64,000 bases of DNA from Papilionanthe hookeriana x Papilionanthe teres (taxonomy: Eukaryota > Streptophyta > Magnoliopsida > Asparagales > Orchidaceae). Shown here piece after piece: positions 10,560 to 20,647 of the stretch (positions are counted from its first letter, which is position 1; the number at the start of each line of letters is the position of its first letter). The stretch spans positions 76,945,239 through 77,009,238 of the forward strand of contig CM040430.1 in the NCBI GenBank assembly GCA_022702705.1, in the 5' to 3' direction. The notes beneath the pieces were generated by a model. The model worked only from the letters and a program-made list of their open reading frames with translations. It had not been told where the DNA came from and did no database searches. The position numbers and the translations under genes are program-made.

Positions 10560-11697
10560 ATGGCTCCGTGACAAAGAAGACGATTGGATTACGACGAAAA
10601 CCAATTTGTGAATGCAAGGTCACAGTCGAGATATTTTCACAACATTCAAGCCAGGAAATGTATTCAAGATCGACTTTTTAAAAATTCAGGAGGAGAAGTG
10701 GAACGAATAATCAAGGAAAGAGGATGGGAGAACTTCTGCTACACCACAAATAAAGCTGCAGTGGAAGTAGTTAAAGAATTCTATGCAATCTGATAGTGAT
10801 AGAAGATGCACCAATCAAGGTGAGAGGATTTTTGGTTGATTTCGCATACTGCTAGAATCAATTCGTTTTATGAAGTACAAGAGTTGCACACCAGTGAGTA
10901 TGATACTTTTGGTACTATGGAAGGACCACTGGAAGAAGTGATAAACTTTCTCACTGACGGGAAAGGAGTTTGGAAGATCAAGCAGCGAGAAAGGGTAAAT
11001 TTTCCTCTCTCGATGTTGAATGTGTTGTCTAAAGCCTGGCATTATTTTATCTGTTCTACTCTGTTACCCACGTATCACCATAGTGAGGTAATAAGAGATA
11101 GAGCAGTTTTGAATTTCTGTATTCAGAACCAAAGAAGTATTAAAGTGGAAAATATTATTTACAAGAATATATTAGCCACTGCTAGAAGTGAGAGCGGAGG
11201 AGGACTAGGACACCCTGGTCTGATTTATGCACTCTGCCAATTATCTGAGGTAGAGGCAAGAGATGATGAGGAATGGGTGGAGCCTATGAAACCCATTACT
11301 CCGGCTAATATTAAAACCTATGTATCCCACGAAGGATGGAGATCTGAAACTAGGAGTTATGTACCTTCAACTAGTAAGGATATTCCCTCCACCAGTTATG
11401 ATCCTCCTACTTATAGTTCTCCTAGCCTTCATGATTTGATGAATGAAATGACCCTGTAGCGAAAGAGCTTTGAAAAGATTGAGGAAAAACTGGAGCATAT
11501 TGATCAGAGAATTGGAGGATTAGAGCGAAGGCATGATTATGACAGTGAGTATCTCCCGAGACATTCGGAGTTTGAGATAGCTTATTATGATGCTAAAAAT
11601 GTTACAGGAGAGGAGAGCTTGATGTTATATTTCTTGAATGCCCCCGCTACAGTCATTACCAGCCTACTCCACCCGCTGATCAAGGAAACGACGATAT
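10560..11697 (+). pseudogene. Extra ORF B of the Athila element (diverged tandem copy of ORF A)
   Basis: Starts ATG GCT CCG like ORF A (MAP) but has TGA as its fourth codon. Downstream the frame matches ORF A in order: IIKERGWENFCYTT against MIIQRHWEVLCYTT, EVVKEFYAI against PVVKEFYSN, then after frameshifts between 10,790 and 10,850 ARINSFYEVQELH, INFLTDGKGVWKI, LPLSMLN-like NFPLSMLNVLSKAWHYF and AVLNFCIQNQRSIKV. A Ser/Pro/Thr-rich linker follows, a stop at 11,457, and a helix FEKIEEKLEHIDQRIGGLER. Same domain order as ORF A, so the unit has been duplicated. Confidence 0.68.
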
Positions 11698-12170
11698 AGT
11701 TTGGGACTTTAATGCGGAAGATTAGATTATATGTTTATTTGTTTAGTTATTTGACTTATAAACTTTGATGTTATGATTGATTGTATGTTTTTCTTAAAAC
11801 TTTAGTATTAATGTTTAGCTTATGAACTTGATTATGATGTGGTGTAGATCTTTTTAAACATTGTTGTTAAAGTTATATAGTTTTTAAATTTTAATATTTT
11901 CATACTGCAATTGTAAACTTGGATTGGATTAGTAAATGTATGTGGATGTAGTGTGATATTTTAGTATGAAATGTGGTAGTATTGTGTTAAACTTCTTTAC
12001 CCAGCAATTTCTTTAATATTATGTGTGTAGAAAGTTATTAACAGTACAGGTAATTAAGTGATGAAAAGAACCTGCAGAACTTCAAAAAGAGAAATACCTA
12101 AAGCACGAAGGTATGATTTAAATTTACAGTTTATTTCCTTTTCACCCTATATGGATAAATAGAAAAATTT

Positions 12171-12185
12171 AAGTTTGGGGGAGGG
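12171..12185 (+). other. Polypurine-tract-like sequence, upstream copy
   Basis: AAGTTTGGGGGAGGG, nearly the same as the PPT at 13,115. It lies 960 bp before the 3' LTR. It may act as a second plus-strand primer or be a relic of a duplication. Confidence 0.5.
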
Positions 12186-12649
12186 AAAAATACAAATTTA
12201 ATTATTAAATTGTTCTCAAATTATATTTTCAAAAATTATTATAAAATGATTTTTCTGTAGTAATTTTAATTCAATAAACTAGAATTAATTTATTTAATTA
12301 TTATAGAAAGTTAAGAGAAATACTTTTAATGATTAACTAATTTTGTAGATTAAGGATATTTAGTATAAGAGAATAAGAATATAGTTAACTATTTATAGTA
12401 AAGAAAACTATATTTTCAAATATAAAATTCTTAGGTATTTAGTTGAGAAAGAAAAGATTGAAACTCAATGAAGTAAAAACTTTGAAATACATATAAGAGA
12501 AGTAAATGTTTCCAGCTTCAAATTTAAGAAGAGAAAAATGAAGTTCAAAATTATTAACAGGCTAACCAAAAATAGTGATCCTCGCTTAAAACAAAAAAAA
12601 GTAAAGGAAAAAGGGATTGAAAATCAATCTAGAAAGAAAAGAAAAAGAA

Positions 12650-12716
12650 ATATATATATATATATATATATATTTCCTCAAAATTATTAAGAATATATAT
12701 ATATATATATATATAT
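12650..12716. repeat. Two (TA)n microsatellites
   Basis: TA runs at 12,650-12,672 and 12,692-12,716 separated by about 20 bp. Confidence 0.9.
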
Positions 12717-13114
12717 AAAGTGAGGAGAAGCTTGAGGAGATGCCTTATCAAAAATTGGTTTCATTTGAATCAACCTATAGGGTAAACTTCAATTACATTT
12801 CTGAACTTATATATATGGATTAGTATTTTACTAAGTAGTTCTTTCATGAAATTCCTATCATCTGAATATCTTAAGTAATTTAATATTGAAAAGTATAGTC
12901 ATTCTTGAAATAAATAGAAGACTAGAAATCTTAAACTTGAGAACTAAATAGCCTTATATTTATAGAATTAGTTTATTCATTTTAAAATATTTCTAGAAAA
13001 CTTTACTGTAATACTTATTTGAATCAAATTCATAGTAATTCTGAATTAAAACTTTACTACAAATAATTATTACTTTTATGTAGTATCTAAATTACTTGAG
13101 GACAAGTAATAGTT

Positions 13115-13126
13115 AAGTTTGGGGGA
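13115..13126 (+). other. Polypurine tract of the Athila element
   Basis: AAGTTTGGGGGA three bases before the 3' LTR at 13,130, preceded by GAGGACAAGTAATAGTT. Position and sequence fit the Athila PPT. Confidence 0.85.
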
Positions 13127-13129
13127 TTT

Positions 13130-14701
13130 TAACCACAAGAAAATATATTGCAAATTTTATACCAATTTTATATGAAATTGCACTTTAAAGAAAGGTATTT
13201 TCTTTGTTTTATCACGAGAATGAAGAATTATAAGTACTAAAAGCAAAAAGCACAAAAGAAGCGGATTTGGAGCAAAAAGAACTAAAAATGATGAAAATTG
13301 AACTGTCCCGCCGACGGCGAGATTGAAGCCGCCGACGGTGAGATTTTCCCGAGAGTTTTTTAATATTTTATAAAGAGCCCAACGACGGTGAGATCGAGCC
13401 CGCTGCAGCGAGATCGACGCGGTTAGCCCACCTTCTAGAAGCCCGCCGACGGCGAGATCGAGCCCGCCGACGGCGAGACAGTTGAAAAGAGCCAGATACA
13501 ATGAACCTGGACGCTTTTTGAAGAGGTGCTTAAGCAACCTTTGAATATTTGACTCCTTCTATAAATAGAGACGATTTATGTCCCTTTAGTGTGTCATTTT
13601 TGGTGTCTGTTGGTGTTGTTTTAAAGTCAATTAGTGTTCATTTGTGTTGGAGTGTAAATCAGAGAGTCTTAGTAAGTTTAATTAAGTGTGTTGTACCTGG
13701 AAGGAAGAGTCGAAAGAACTTCAGGAGTCCGCTTGGGAGAAGAATCGAGATAAGTATATTTGTTATTGTTTGTTAACTTTAATGAAATCCATGCTTTATG
13801 TTATTTTTCCCATGCTTTCTGAGTAGTTTCCTTAGTATTTTTCCTTGTTGTTGAGATTATGTTAAGTGACGAATCAAAGTAACTGTGCCTAAAATTATTA
13901 AATAAAAATTGTGATAATCTTTTACTTAAAACTTAATTTACTTTCAATTTGGCCAATTGATTTGTTAACATATGTTGAATTATCAACTATAGTAAAGATT
14001 ACATCCGAGATTCAAGGAAGTCAAAGGCCTTGGAAGGAGGGTGCAAATAAATAGGAAATATTAACTATCGGGCGTAGAATTGGACATTTTAGTGTGACAG
14101 ACTAAAATATTCAATTCAATCCTATTGTTTGAGAGCTGAAGTGTAGATGTTAGCCCTCAGGCGAGGGGAACATGGGAGCTCTGAAGTGGCAGCCAGTATC
14201 CTCCCGACTTCAGCACGGATTCAGTAATCAAACATAGAACTAGTCAATGTTCTTTGCACCTGGACCAAAGGGTAAAGAATAGAAATGCTCTTATTTGTCA
14301 CAATACAAACTCTAAACTACTTTAATTCATCATTCACTTAATTCTCTCAACAAGGAGAAAGATGCTTTTCTAAATTAGAATCTTACAATTAAACCTTTTT
14401 TAGCAATAGTTTTAGTATAAGTGTTCTTAATTTCTGTATACTAACTTAGTAAGTAAGTCTACTTTAATTTGTCTTTGAAATTCTCTAACTTTCCTGTGAG
14501 ATCGATATCTTGGACTCCACTAGAGCCCTTTATTACTTGATAACGATACATATACTTACGTAGTATCCACATTATAAATCATAATTTTCATAAAAAAAAT
14601 CATTAGTGTAAATACATATATTTGGTGTGGGATCAAGTTTTTGGTGTCGTTGCCAATATCAATAACATATTTTTGTAAGTATAAATATCAAAAGTGGGTC
14701 A
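13130..14701 (+). repeat. 3' LTR of the Athila-type element
   Basis: Aligns along its whole length with 1,080-2,629. It begins TAACCACAAG (TG lost) and ends GTGGGTCA, followed by the TSD TCTAC. It has six dyad motifs, at 13,309, 13,330, 13,380, 13,401, 13,444 and 13,465, one more than the 5' LTR; spacing of 21 bp recurs. A TATA box lies at about 13,560. Confidence 0.95.
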
Positions 14702-14759
14702 TCTACGTTTTTACATTTAAACCAATTTTTATAACATAACTTCTTATATTTTACTTTTC

Positions 14760-15110
14760 TTACACATTATTATTCCACCACCAACTATTTTTATTTATAG
14801 AAACTTTCTCTTTTGATTCTCCAAGTACATCTTTAGCCACTTGTTTAATAATATTAGTTAATTTCTCCCACATAGCGTTAGCGTCTTTATGGACATCCCA
14901 AATATTTAAATCTAGAATTTTACTCATAAAAATAATTTTATTTGTGTCTTTTAGGAGCCCCCATCTTATTCTACGGTGTTGAATCTTAGTATTCTTTATT
15001 TTACAACTCTTCATCTTAAAATCTAGAACTAATAATCGATGTTGGGTACTTAATTCCTCACTTGGAATGACCTTACAATCCTTACAATCTCGATGATTTC
15101 TTCTTCTCAT
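14760..15110 (-). pseudogene. RTE LINE endonuclease C-terminus and linker
   Basis: Continues the endonuclease after the frameshift: CKVIPSEELSTQHRLLVLDF contains the terminal His of the fold (family TTQHRLLV). Then IRWGLLKD, MWEKLTNIIKQVAKDVLGESK and SWWWNNNV, standard RTE linker motifs. The frame stops at 14,760, close to the Athila insertion. In the uninterrupted LINE the next segment is at 1,079-660. Confidence 0.88.
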
Positions 15111-15772
15111 AAAAAATAATCAATTTGTGTTTTATTAGATCCATTCTTATAAGTAATAAGATGCTCCTCTCTTTTCTTGAATAAAGTATTAGTAATAATC
15201 ATATCATACGCTAAAGCAAAATCTAAAATGGCTCTACATTCTTCATTAATCACTCCATAACCGTAGCCACCATGAATATTTTTGAAATCTTCTACCACTC
15301 TACTGACATGTCCATTTAAATCTCCTCCAATAAAAATTTTTTCTTCAAGGGGTATCAAGTGTATTAATTCTTCTAAATCATTCCAGAATTTATCTTTATA
15401 GCCTATATCTAAACCAACTTGAGGAGCATAAGCACTTATAATATTTAAAATCTTAGTATCAATAATAATCTTAAGTGCTATAATTCTATCTCCAACTCTA
15501 TTAATTTTAACAACATTATCTTTCAAACTCTTATCTATAATTACACCTACACCATTTATAGTACGACTCTTACCAGAATACCATAGTTTAAAACCTAAGT
15601 TATCAATCTCCTTAGCTTTTTCTCCAACCCATTTAGTTTGTTGAATACATAAGATATTTATCTTTCTATGGATCATAATATCAACCAATTCATTTAATTT
15701 ACCATTAAGAGTACCTATACTCCAAGATTCTATCCTAATACCAGTATCATGGACTAACTTCTTTACCCGCAT
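15107..15772 (-). pseudogene. RTE LINE endonuclease (APE-type) domain
   Basis: A 221-codon frame encoding the apurinic-type endonuclease that nicks the target for LINE insertion. Motifs in order: RIESWSIGTLNGK (family TWNIGTL), CIQQTKWVGEKAKE (family LQETKW, so the metal-binding Glu is Gln here), NIISAYAPQVGL, FIGGDLNGHV with the D-x-N catalytic pair, and QIDYFL at the end. The Glu-to-Gln change should abolish activity. The frame ends at a stop caused by a one-base slip in a T run at about 15,111, and the protein continues in the next ORF. Confidence 0.9.
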
Positions 15773-16029
15773 TCGTCCGTAATGTGGGAACCATTGCTTC
15801 CTTTACACTACACCCGGGCGCCGGTGTAGCGGCCCTTGCACACTTTCCACTATATTCAGGTCATACAGCGCGTCGCTTCCAGGGGACGCCCTAGCACTTA
15901 CACAATGATCAAAAGGATTCATGTCATGATTTTTTTCGACAAGTTTTACGCTGGCTTTCGACTACCTAACGCAACCCTCCACTTTTCACATCCGGGCTTG
16001 GGACCGGCAACGGCAGTGTTAAGAGCTTG

Positions 16030-17338
16030 ACTTTTGAGTGATAGAAAAAAATTAATGGAGGAGTGCATAAAGCTTGTTGAATATCCATGATGATCTAAAA
16101 TTGGCTAACGATTTCATAAGGGTCATTGGATTCATCATAAGAATCTATAGTGATATCTTGATTCTCACTGCAATTGGATGTTATAAAATTTCATTTGTTA
16201 TAGGTGAAACTTTTAAAATTTATGTTAAATAGTAAGATAATTTATATTTCTCATAAGAAATTATTCTTAAATGAAATGTTAAATCTTATCTCGTATGATA
16301 TCACAAAGGGTGTTTATGAGATTTGTGTTAACTATGTCTACCAAAATTGTTGGAGGAATGTGAGTTAGTGGATTAGCACAAGAAAAATGAGTTGAATTAT
16401 TAGTGTTAAGGAGTTCTTAATTAAGCTAGAATGAATGGTGGACTTCAACATTATGACAAGGAGGCCTTATTTAACTAGCCCTGGGTTTTTGATTTAATAG
16501 TGAACTTTTTTTATTATATTATGATGATACCCTTTATAAACAGACTTCTTCTAATAATTGACGAATTTGAGCTTGACTTTTCTACATCGTGTGTATAAGA
16601 TTCTTCAATGATAGGCCTTGGGGGCATATCGTTGTGTGGTTACAATCTACTTAATTGCATTTAATTGTTAGATTGATGAACACCGGGGTAAGAAAACTCA
16701 TTATCATCAATAGTATACCTATTATCGATTATTTAATTTAATAGAAAATTAAGAATATTTCTCAGGAGCTGTGCCTAACTATTTTGTGCTACTATATTTA
16801 CCACGTTAGAGTGAGGGTTTACATTCTATATTTACATAATAATCTTGCACATATATAGATAAATTAAAAGAAAGCACAAGAAAAACCAAAATGTTTATAT
16901 GATATATCTAAGAAGGAAGAAAAATACAGGACTATGCCTCAATAAAACAATATGTTTTATTATACAAGATTACTAAAAATATGCTCCACTCTTTAATTGA
17001 AGAATAGAATATTATAAATAAGTACACACCATACTAGCTTACTTGTATAGTAAATTTTGCGGAGTCATTACTAGGTGAAAATATTGTTTGAGCAATGGCA
17101 TTTGTGTGATGATAATTAGAAAATAGTAGTCAAGCTACCATATTTAGACAATGAAAATTATAGAGTTCTAGAATTCTTCAAATCTTCAATATTTTCTTAA
17201 ACTCAAGTTCAGATCATCATTCATGTGAATAATAAGGCTCTATTTATAATATTTGATAGGAATATTTTGGTAAATATACCTAAATTCTTAAATATTCCAT
17301 CGGATTGCACATGTTCATTTATTTGATCATAAATTAAA

Positions 17339-17344
<6 letters not shown>
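16030..17344. other. AT-rich intergenic DNA
   Basis: No coding similarity, terminal repeats or RNA gene recognised on either strand. Short open frames are AT-rich chance frames. Confidence 0.6.

Positions 17345-17397
<53 letters not shown>
17345..17397. repeat. (AT)n microsatellite, about 50 bp
   Basis: Longest pure dinucleotide run in the window. It accounts for the Ile/Tyr repeat peptide of the minus-strand frame across it. Confidence 0.95.
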
Positions 17398-17400
<3 letters not shown>

Positions 17401-18857
17401 GACCTTAGATTTGAGTGATTTTATAAACACACTGGAATCTTTTCACCATGACACCAGATTTGATTATAAGTAGATAAGATTTAAAGTCCATTTAATTCTT
17501 TAGTTATGATGCAGACGTTTCTAAATGTTCAACTGGAGTATATATTTTTTTAAAATTGGAGCTTGGGTGATCTTAAATTTTAATCTAGAAGTATCTCAAA
17601 CAAGATGCATCAAATTTCGTGCTTGATCAAATGTTTTTTTTTTTTTAACATATTAATACTATATATTACACATATAATATGATTACTTGAATAGATTCAA
17701 TTTTTGCATCACATTTTCAATGCACACAAGTTTAGTTCATCTCAATCCCATAATTTTCTTAATGAAATTATCTATCTTATTTTATTAAATCAAACTTTTA
17801 ATAATTTAAAAGCAACGAGAAAAATGATAAAAATAACTTCGTTGAGAAAAACGAAACAAAAATTGGTTAACGAGTATTTTCCACTTTAGAGCTCAATAAA
17901 CAAACTGGCGAGCACCTTACAACGTTCGCTTCTCCAAGTACTACGTGACATGTGATCGCAGGCAAGGAATGCGTGTTTTTCATTTTGTCCGTTGCTTCCC
18001 GCCACATTTACAATTTCCAGTCTATTATGATGAATTGGTGATTTGTTTCAGGAAATCGCATATCCAAATTTCTTTGAAACAACGCAGCACAATTAAAATT
18101 TGTCATTAAATATTATGTACTAATGTTGGCTTTATTACAGTTATCTTTGATTTCATTACTTATATGGTAATATAACTAATTTTTTATATAATCCATCTAA
18201 ATTTAAAAGATTAGATCAGAGTTGAGAAAAAGCCTATAATCATATTTTGAAAAATTTCATATCATGATTACTTAATTTTATTATACATATTGATGATTTC
18301 ATACATATTTGACTATGTATAATACAACTAGATTTAAAGTGTAAAGATAACTAATTTATTCGGCAATATAATTAGACTATTAGATACGTATAAAAACAAT
18401 AATCAAGATAGAAAAATATGAGATGAATTCTCCTGAAGAATTCTAAAATTGTTCGAATGAGATGAAATAGAGAATTAAATTATTAAACATTTATAAATAT
18501 AAATATTGATGTGTCACCAAAAAAGTTCACTTAATTAATCATAGATCTCGATGCACTTTGAATGAAATAGTTTCCATATTCAAATTCATTATCATCTGAG
18601 CTCTAATTCTAACTAATTTAAAGTCAAATTGAACGTCTAATCTTGATGAACCAAATAACACTAAAATAAGTTAAATCTAACATTAAATGAGCCCATATCA
18701 AGTATTTGAAGTTTAATCAAGAGCTTCAAAGTGTTAATTGAAGTGTCAAACGATCTCCAAATTCATCATCTTTATAGTCGAATTGAGTGCATTAATGAAA
18801 AATCCAATGAGCCAAAAATAAACTACAACTAGAGGAATTAATATTGACGGTTAGATT
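17398..18857. other. AT-rich intergenic DNA
   Basis: Nothing recognised. A short GC-richer stretch at 17,890-18,010 has no match I can name. The part next to the LINE (18,560-18,850) is AT-rich with no terminal repeats. Confidence 0.55.
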
Positions 18858-18870
18858 GCAAAAATTGAAA

Positions 18871-19719
18871 CAACAACAACAAAGCCTTAATCCCACTAAG
18901 TAGGGTCGGCTACATGAATCCTTTTTCTCCATTGCGTCCTATTTAGTGTCAAATTTTCGTTTAATTCTAATAAATTAAGATCATTTTTTATGCAATAAGC
19001 CCAAGTTTTCCTAGGTCTACCTCTGTCTTTCTTAACATAAGTTGTATTTAAAACATCTACTCTCCTAATCGAATCATCAGGTGGTCGACGTTTAATGTGA
19101 CCAAACCATCTAAGGCGACTCTCTCTAATTTTATCCGTCACTGGTGCAACACCAACCCTATTACGGATATATTCATTTCGCATTTTGTCTCTTAGTGTAA
19201 AGCCACTCATCCACCTAATCATTCTCATCTCGGCAACACTTAACATTATGCTTCACTTTTAAAGGCCAACATTCAGCACCATAGAGCATTGAAGGTCTCA
19301 CTACCATCTTATAAAATTTTCCTTTCAGTCTAAGCGGTACTTTTCTATCACACAATACGCTGGACGCATTCCTCCACTTCAACCAACCAACCTGAATTCT
19401 ACTATTAACATCCCCATCTATATCACCATCGCTTTGAACAATGGACCCGATATATCTAAATCGTTCACACCTTTTAATAATTTGATCACCCAAAGTTACA
19501 CTTCTGTCACTAGACTTACTATTACTAAAATTACATTCCACGTATTCAGTTTTAGTTCTACTCAAACGAAGACCTTTAGACTCCAATGTAGACCTTCATA
19601 ATTCAAGTTTTTCCTGGAGTTTTTCTCTTGTCTTATCCACAAGGAGGATATCATCAGCAAAAAGCATACACCAAGGTACATCCTCTTGTAAATGCCCAGT
19701 AAGACCATTCATAAATAAA
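18871..19719 (-). mobile_element. RTE-type LINE copy 2, 5'-truncated, with target-site duplication
   Basis: Ends on the minus strand in a (GTT)n tail at 18,871-18,885, the usual RTE 3' end. Flanked by GCAAAAATTGAAA at 18,858-18,870 and GCAAAATTTGAAA at 19,720-19,732, one mismatch in 13, a plausible LINE target duplication. The 5' end is truncated inside the RT palm, with microhomology (GCAAAA) at the junction. Protein motifs confirm family and strand. Confidence 0.88.
18896..19719 (-). pseudogene. RTE LINE reverse transcriptase, C-terminal part
   Basis: Minus-strand reading begins GLTGHLQEDVPWCMLFADDILLV at about 19,705, which keeps the catalytic FADD box. Then SKGLRLSRTKTEYVECNF, RFRYIGSIVQSDG, WRNASSVLCDRKVPLRLKGK and SMLYGAECWPLK, all RTE motifs. 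An in-frame stop at about 19,594 and a frameshift near 19,220-19,245 split it. The C-terminal block MLSVAEMRMIRWMSGFTLRD, RWFGHIKRRP and RGRPRKTW ends at a stop at 18,896. Most of the RT and all of the endonuclease are missing. Confidence 0.92.
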
Positions 19720-19732
19720 GCAAAATTTGAAA

Positions 19733-20268
19733 TTTTGGATAAATTTATCGAAATACATCTATTAAAACTCTATAAAGAGCCAGATGTTCTTCATGTTAAA
19801 GAAGAAGAAATGAGAGACAGATTGGAGATTTGAAGATTCTAGAGCTTTTACCGAAATATCCATTGTTAACCTGCAGCACCCACAAGTCAGTTGTCGTCAC
19901 CCGATGACTCCTATGTTCACTTAACCACCAACACTTGATCACCAAAACCAACGCACACCTCATCATTATCATCACCAAACTACTGAATGGCCATTATCAC
20001 TCGGTCGCCCACCACTGTAATGACAATTAACATAAAATCATGGTTTTCATTGTCGGATCTTCATCATTTGAAAGCCACCACAATTGTTGGCTACTGTTGT
20101 CGGTCTGCCACCACTATTACTATTCATTCATTACTTCCCTTGCTTTTAGTTATTTTTAGAGAATGCCAAATCAACATCTCACACTCTTGTAAGACCGTAT
20201 TTCCTTATTAAAGAGACTAACATTTTTTTTTTTTAATTCTCATCTATATAGTGTAGTCATTTTTCTAA
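19733..20268. other. Spacer between LINE copy 2 and copia element 1
   Basis: CA/CAC-rich simple sequence at 19,880-20,120 gives His/Thr-rich chance frames on both strands. No gene or element end recognised apart from the copia start at 20,269. Confidence 0.5.
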
Positions 20269-20635
20269 TGGGAGGATATTCTCTATGATGATCCAACATC
20301 TCACTTCACATTCTCCCATGCCTCTCTTCACTATTGCGGTCGAAGTCCTCTCCTTGTTTCTTCCTTTGTATTTGACGCTCTATGGTTACTCGGGTTCTTG
20401 ACTAGGGTTGCTTCACTAAATAAAGAGAGTTATATATATTAGCATACTTATGTATGTTGCGACTATTTTACCCCTGGCAATATTTACTAGTTTGCCATTG
20501 TTGTGTTTATTTAAGCTGCTCTATTGTTTGACCTAGTAATAAATATCATAGATTAATAAAAGAAGTTATGTTTTTTCTATTGTTTCTTCATTCTTTCTTC
20601 TCATCTTCTTCTACTATCTTTTCTCTTTCCTTCTA
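20269..20635 (+). repeat. 5' LTR of copia element 1
   Basis: Starts TGGGAGGATATTC and runs to the PBS; the last 70 bp are pyrimidine-rich. A TATA-like TTATATATATTAG lies near 20,430. The distal end aligns poorly with the 3' LTR, so the exact end is uncertain. Confidence 0.7.
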
Positions 20636-20647
20636 TGGTATTAAAGC
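20636..20647 (+). other. Primer-binding site, initiator tRNA-Met type (diverged)
   Basis: TGGTATTAAAGC against the usual TGGTATCAGAGC: two mismatches. Position directly after the LTR fits. Confidence 0.65.

Larger units (their letters stand above)
11698..13114. other. AT-rich 3' non-coding region of the Athila element
   Basis: No credible ORF. It holds a first purine tract at 12,171, two TA microsatellites (12,650-12,672 and 12,692-12,716), and long AT-rich stretches up to the PPT. Long untranslated 3' regions are usual in Athila elements. Confidence 0.7.
1080..14701 (+). mobile_element. Athila-type Ty3/gypsy LTR retrotransposon, full length, degenerate
   Basis: Both LTRs (1,080-2,629 and 13,130-14,701), a tRNA-Asp primer site directly after the 5' LTR, a polypurine tract directly before the 3' LTR, and a perfect 5-bp target duplication TCTAC (1,075-1,079 and 14,702-14,706) define the element. 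Gene order is gag, protease, reverse transcriptase, RNase H, integrase, then about 5 kb of 3' DNA with extra ORFs, which is the Athila arrangement. Coding regions carry several frameshifts and stops, so the copy is not autonomous. The LTRs differ by scattered substitutions and small indels, and the 3' LTR has lost the initial TG (it starts TA). The target was an RTE LINE on the minus strand. Confidence 0.95.
14702..16029 (-). mobile_element. RTE-type LINE copy 1, 5' half
   Basis: Minus-strand 5' end of an RTE LINE. 15,773-16,029 is GC-richer and resembles the conserved 5' leader of plant RTE elements (CCGGTCCCAAGCCCGG on the minus strand). The endonuclease and linker follow. The element is cut at 14,702-14,706 by the Athila insertion and resumes at 1,079. 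Confidence 0.88.

Noticed and set aside
8538..11460. Envelope gene in the extra ORFs
   Set aside because: No signal peptide, transmembrane segment or Cys pattern is visible in either copy; the domain resembles the generic plant transposon-associated family.
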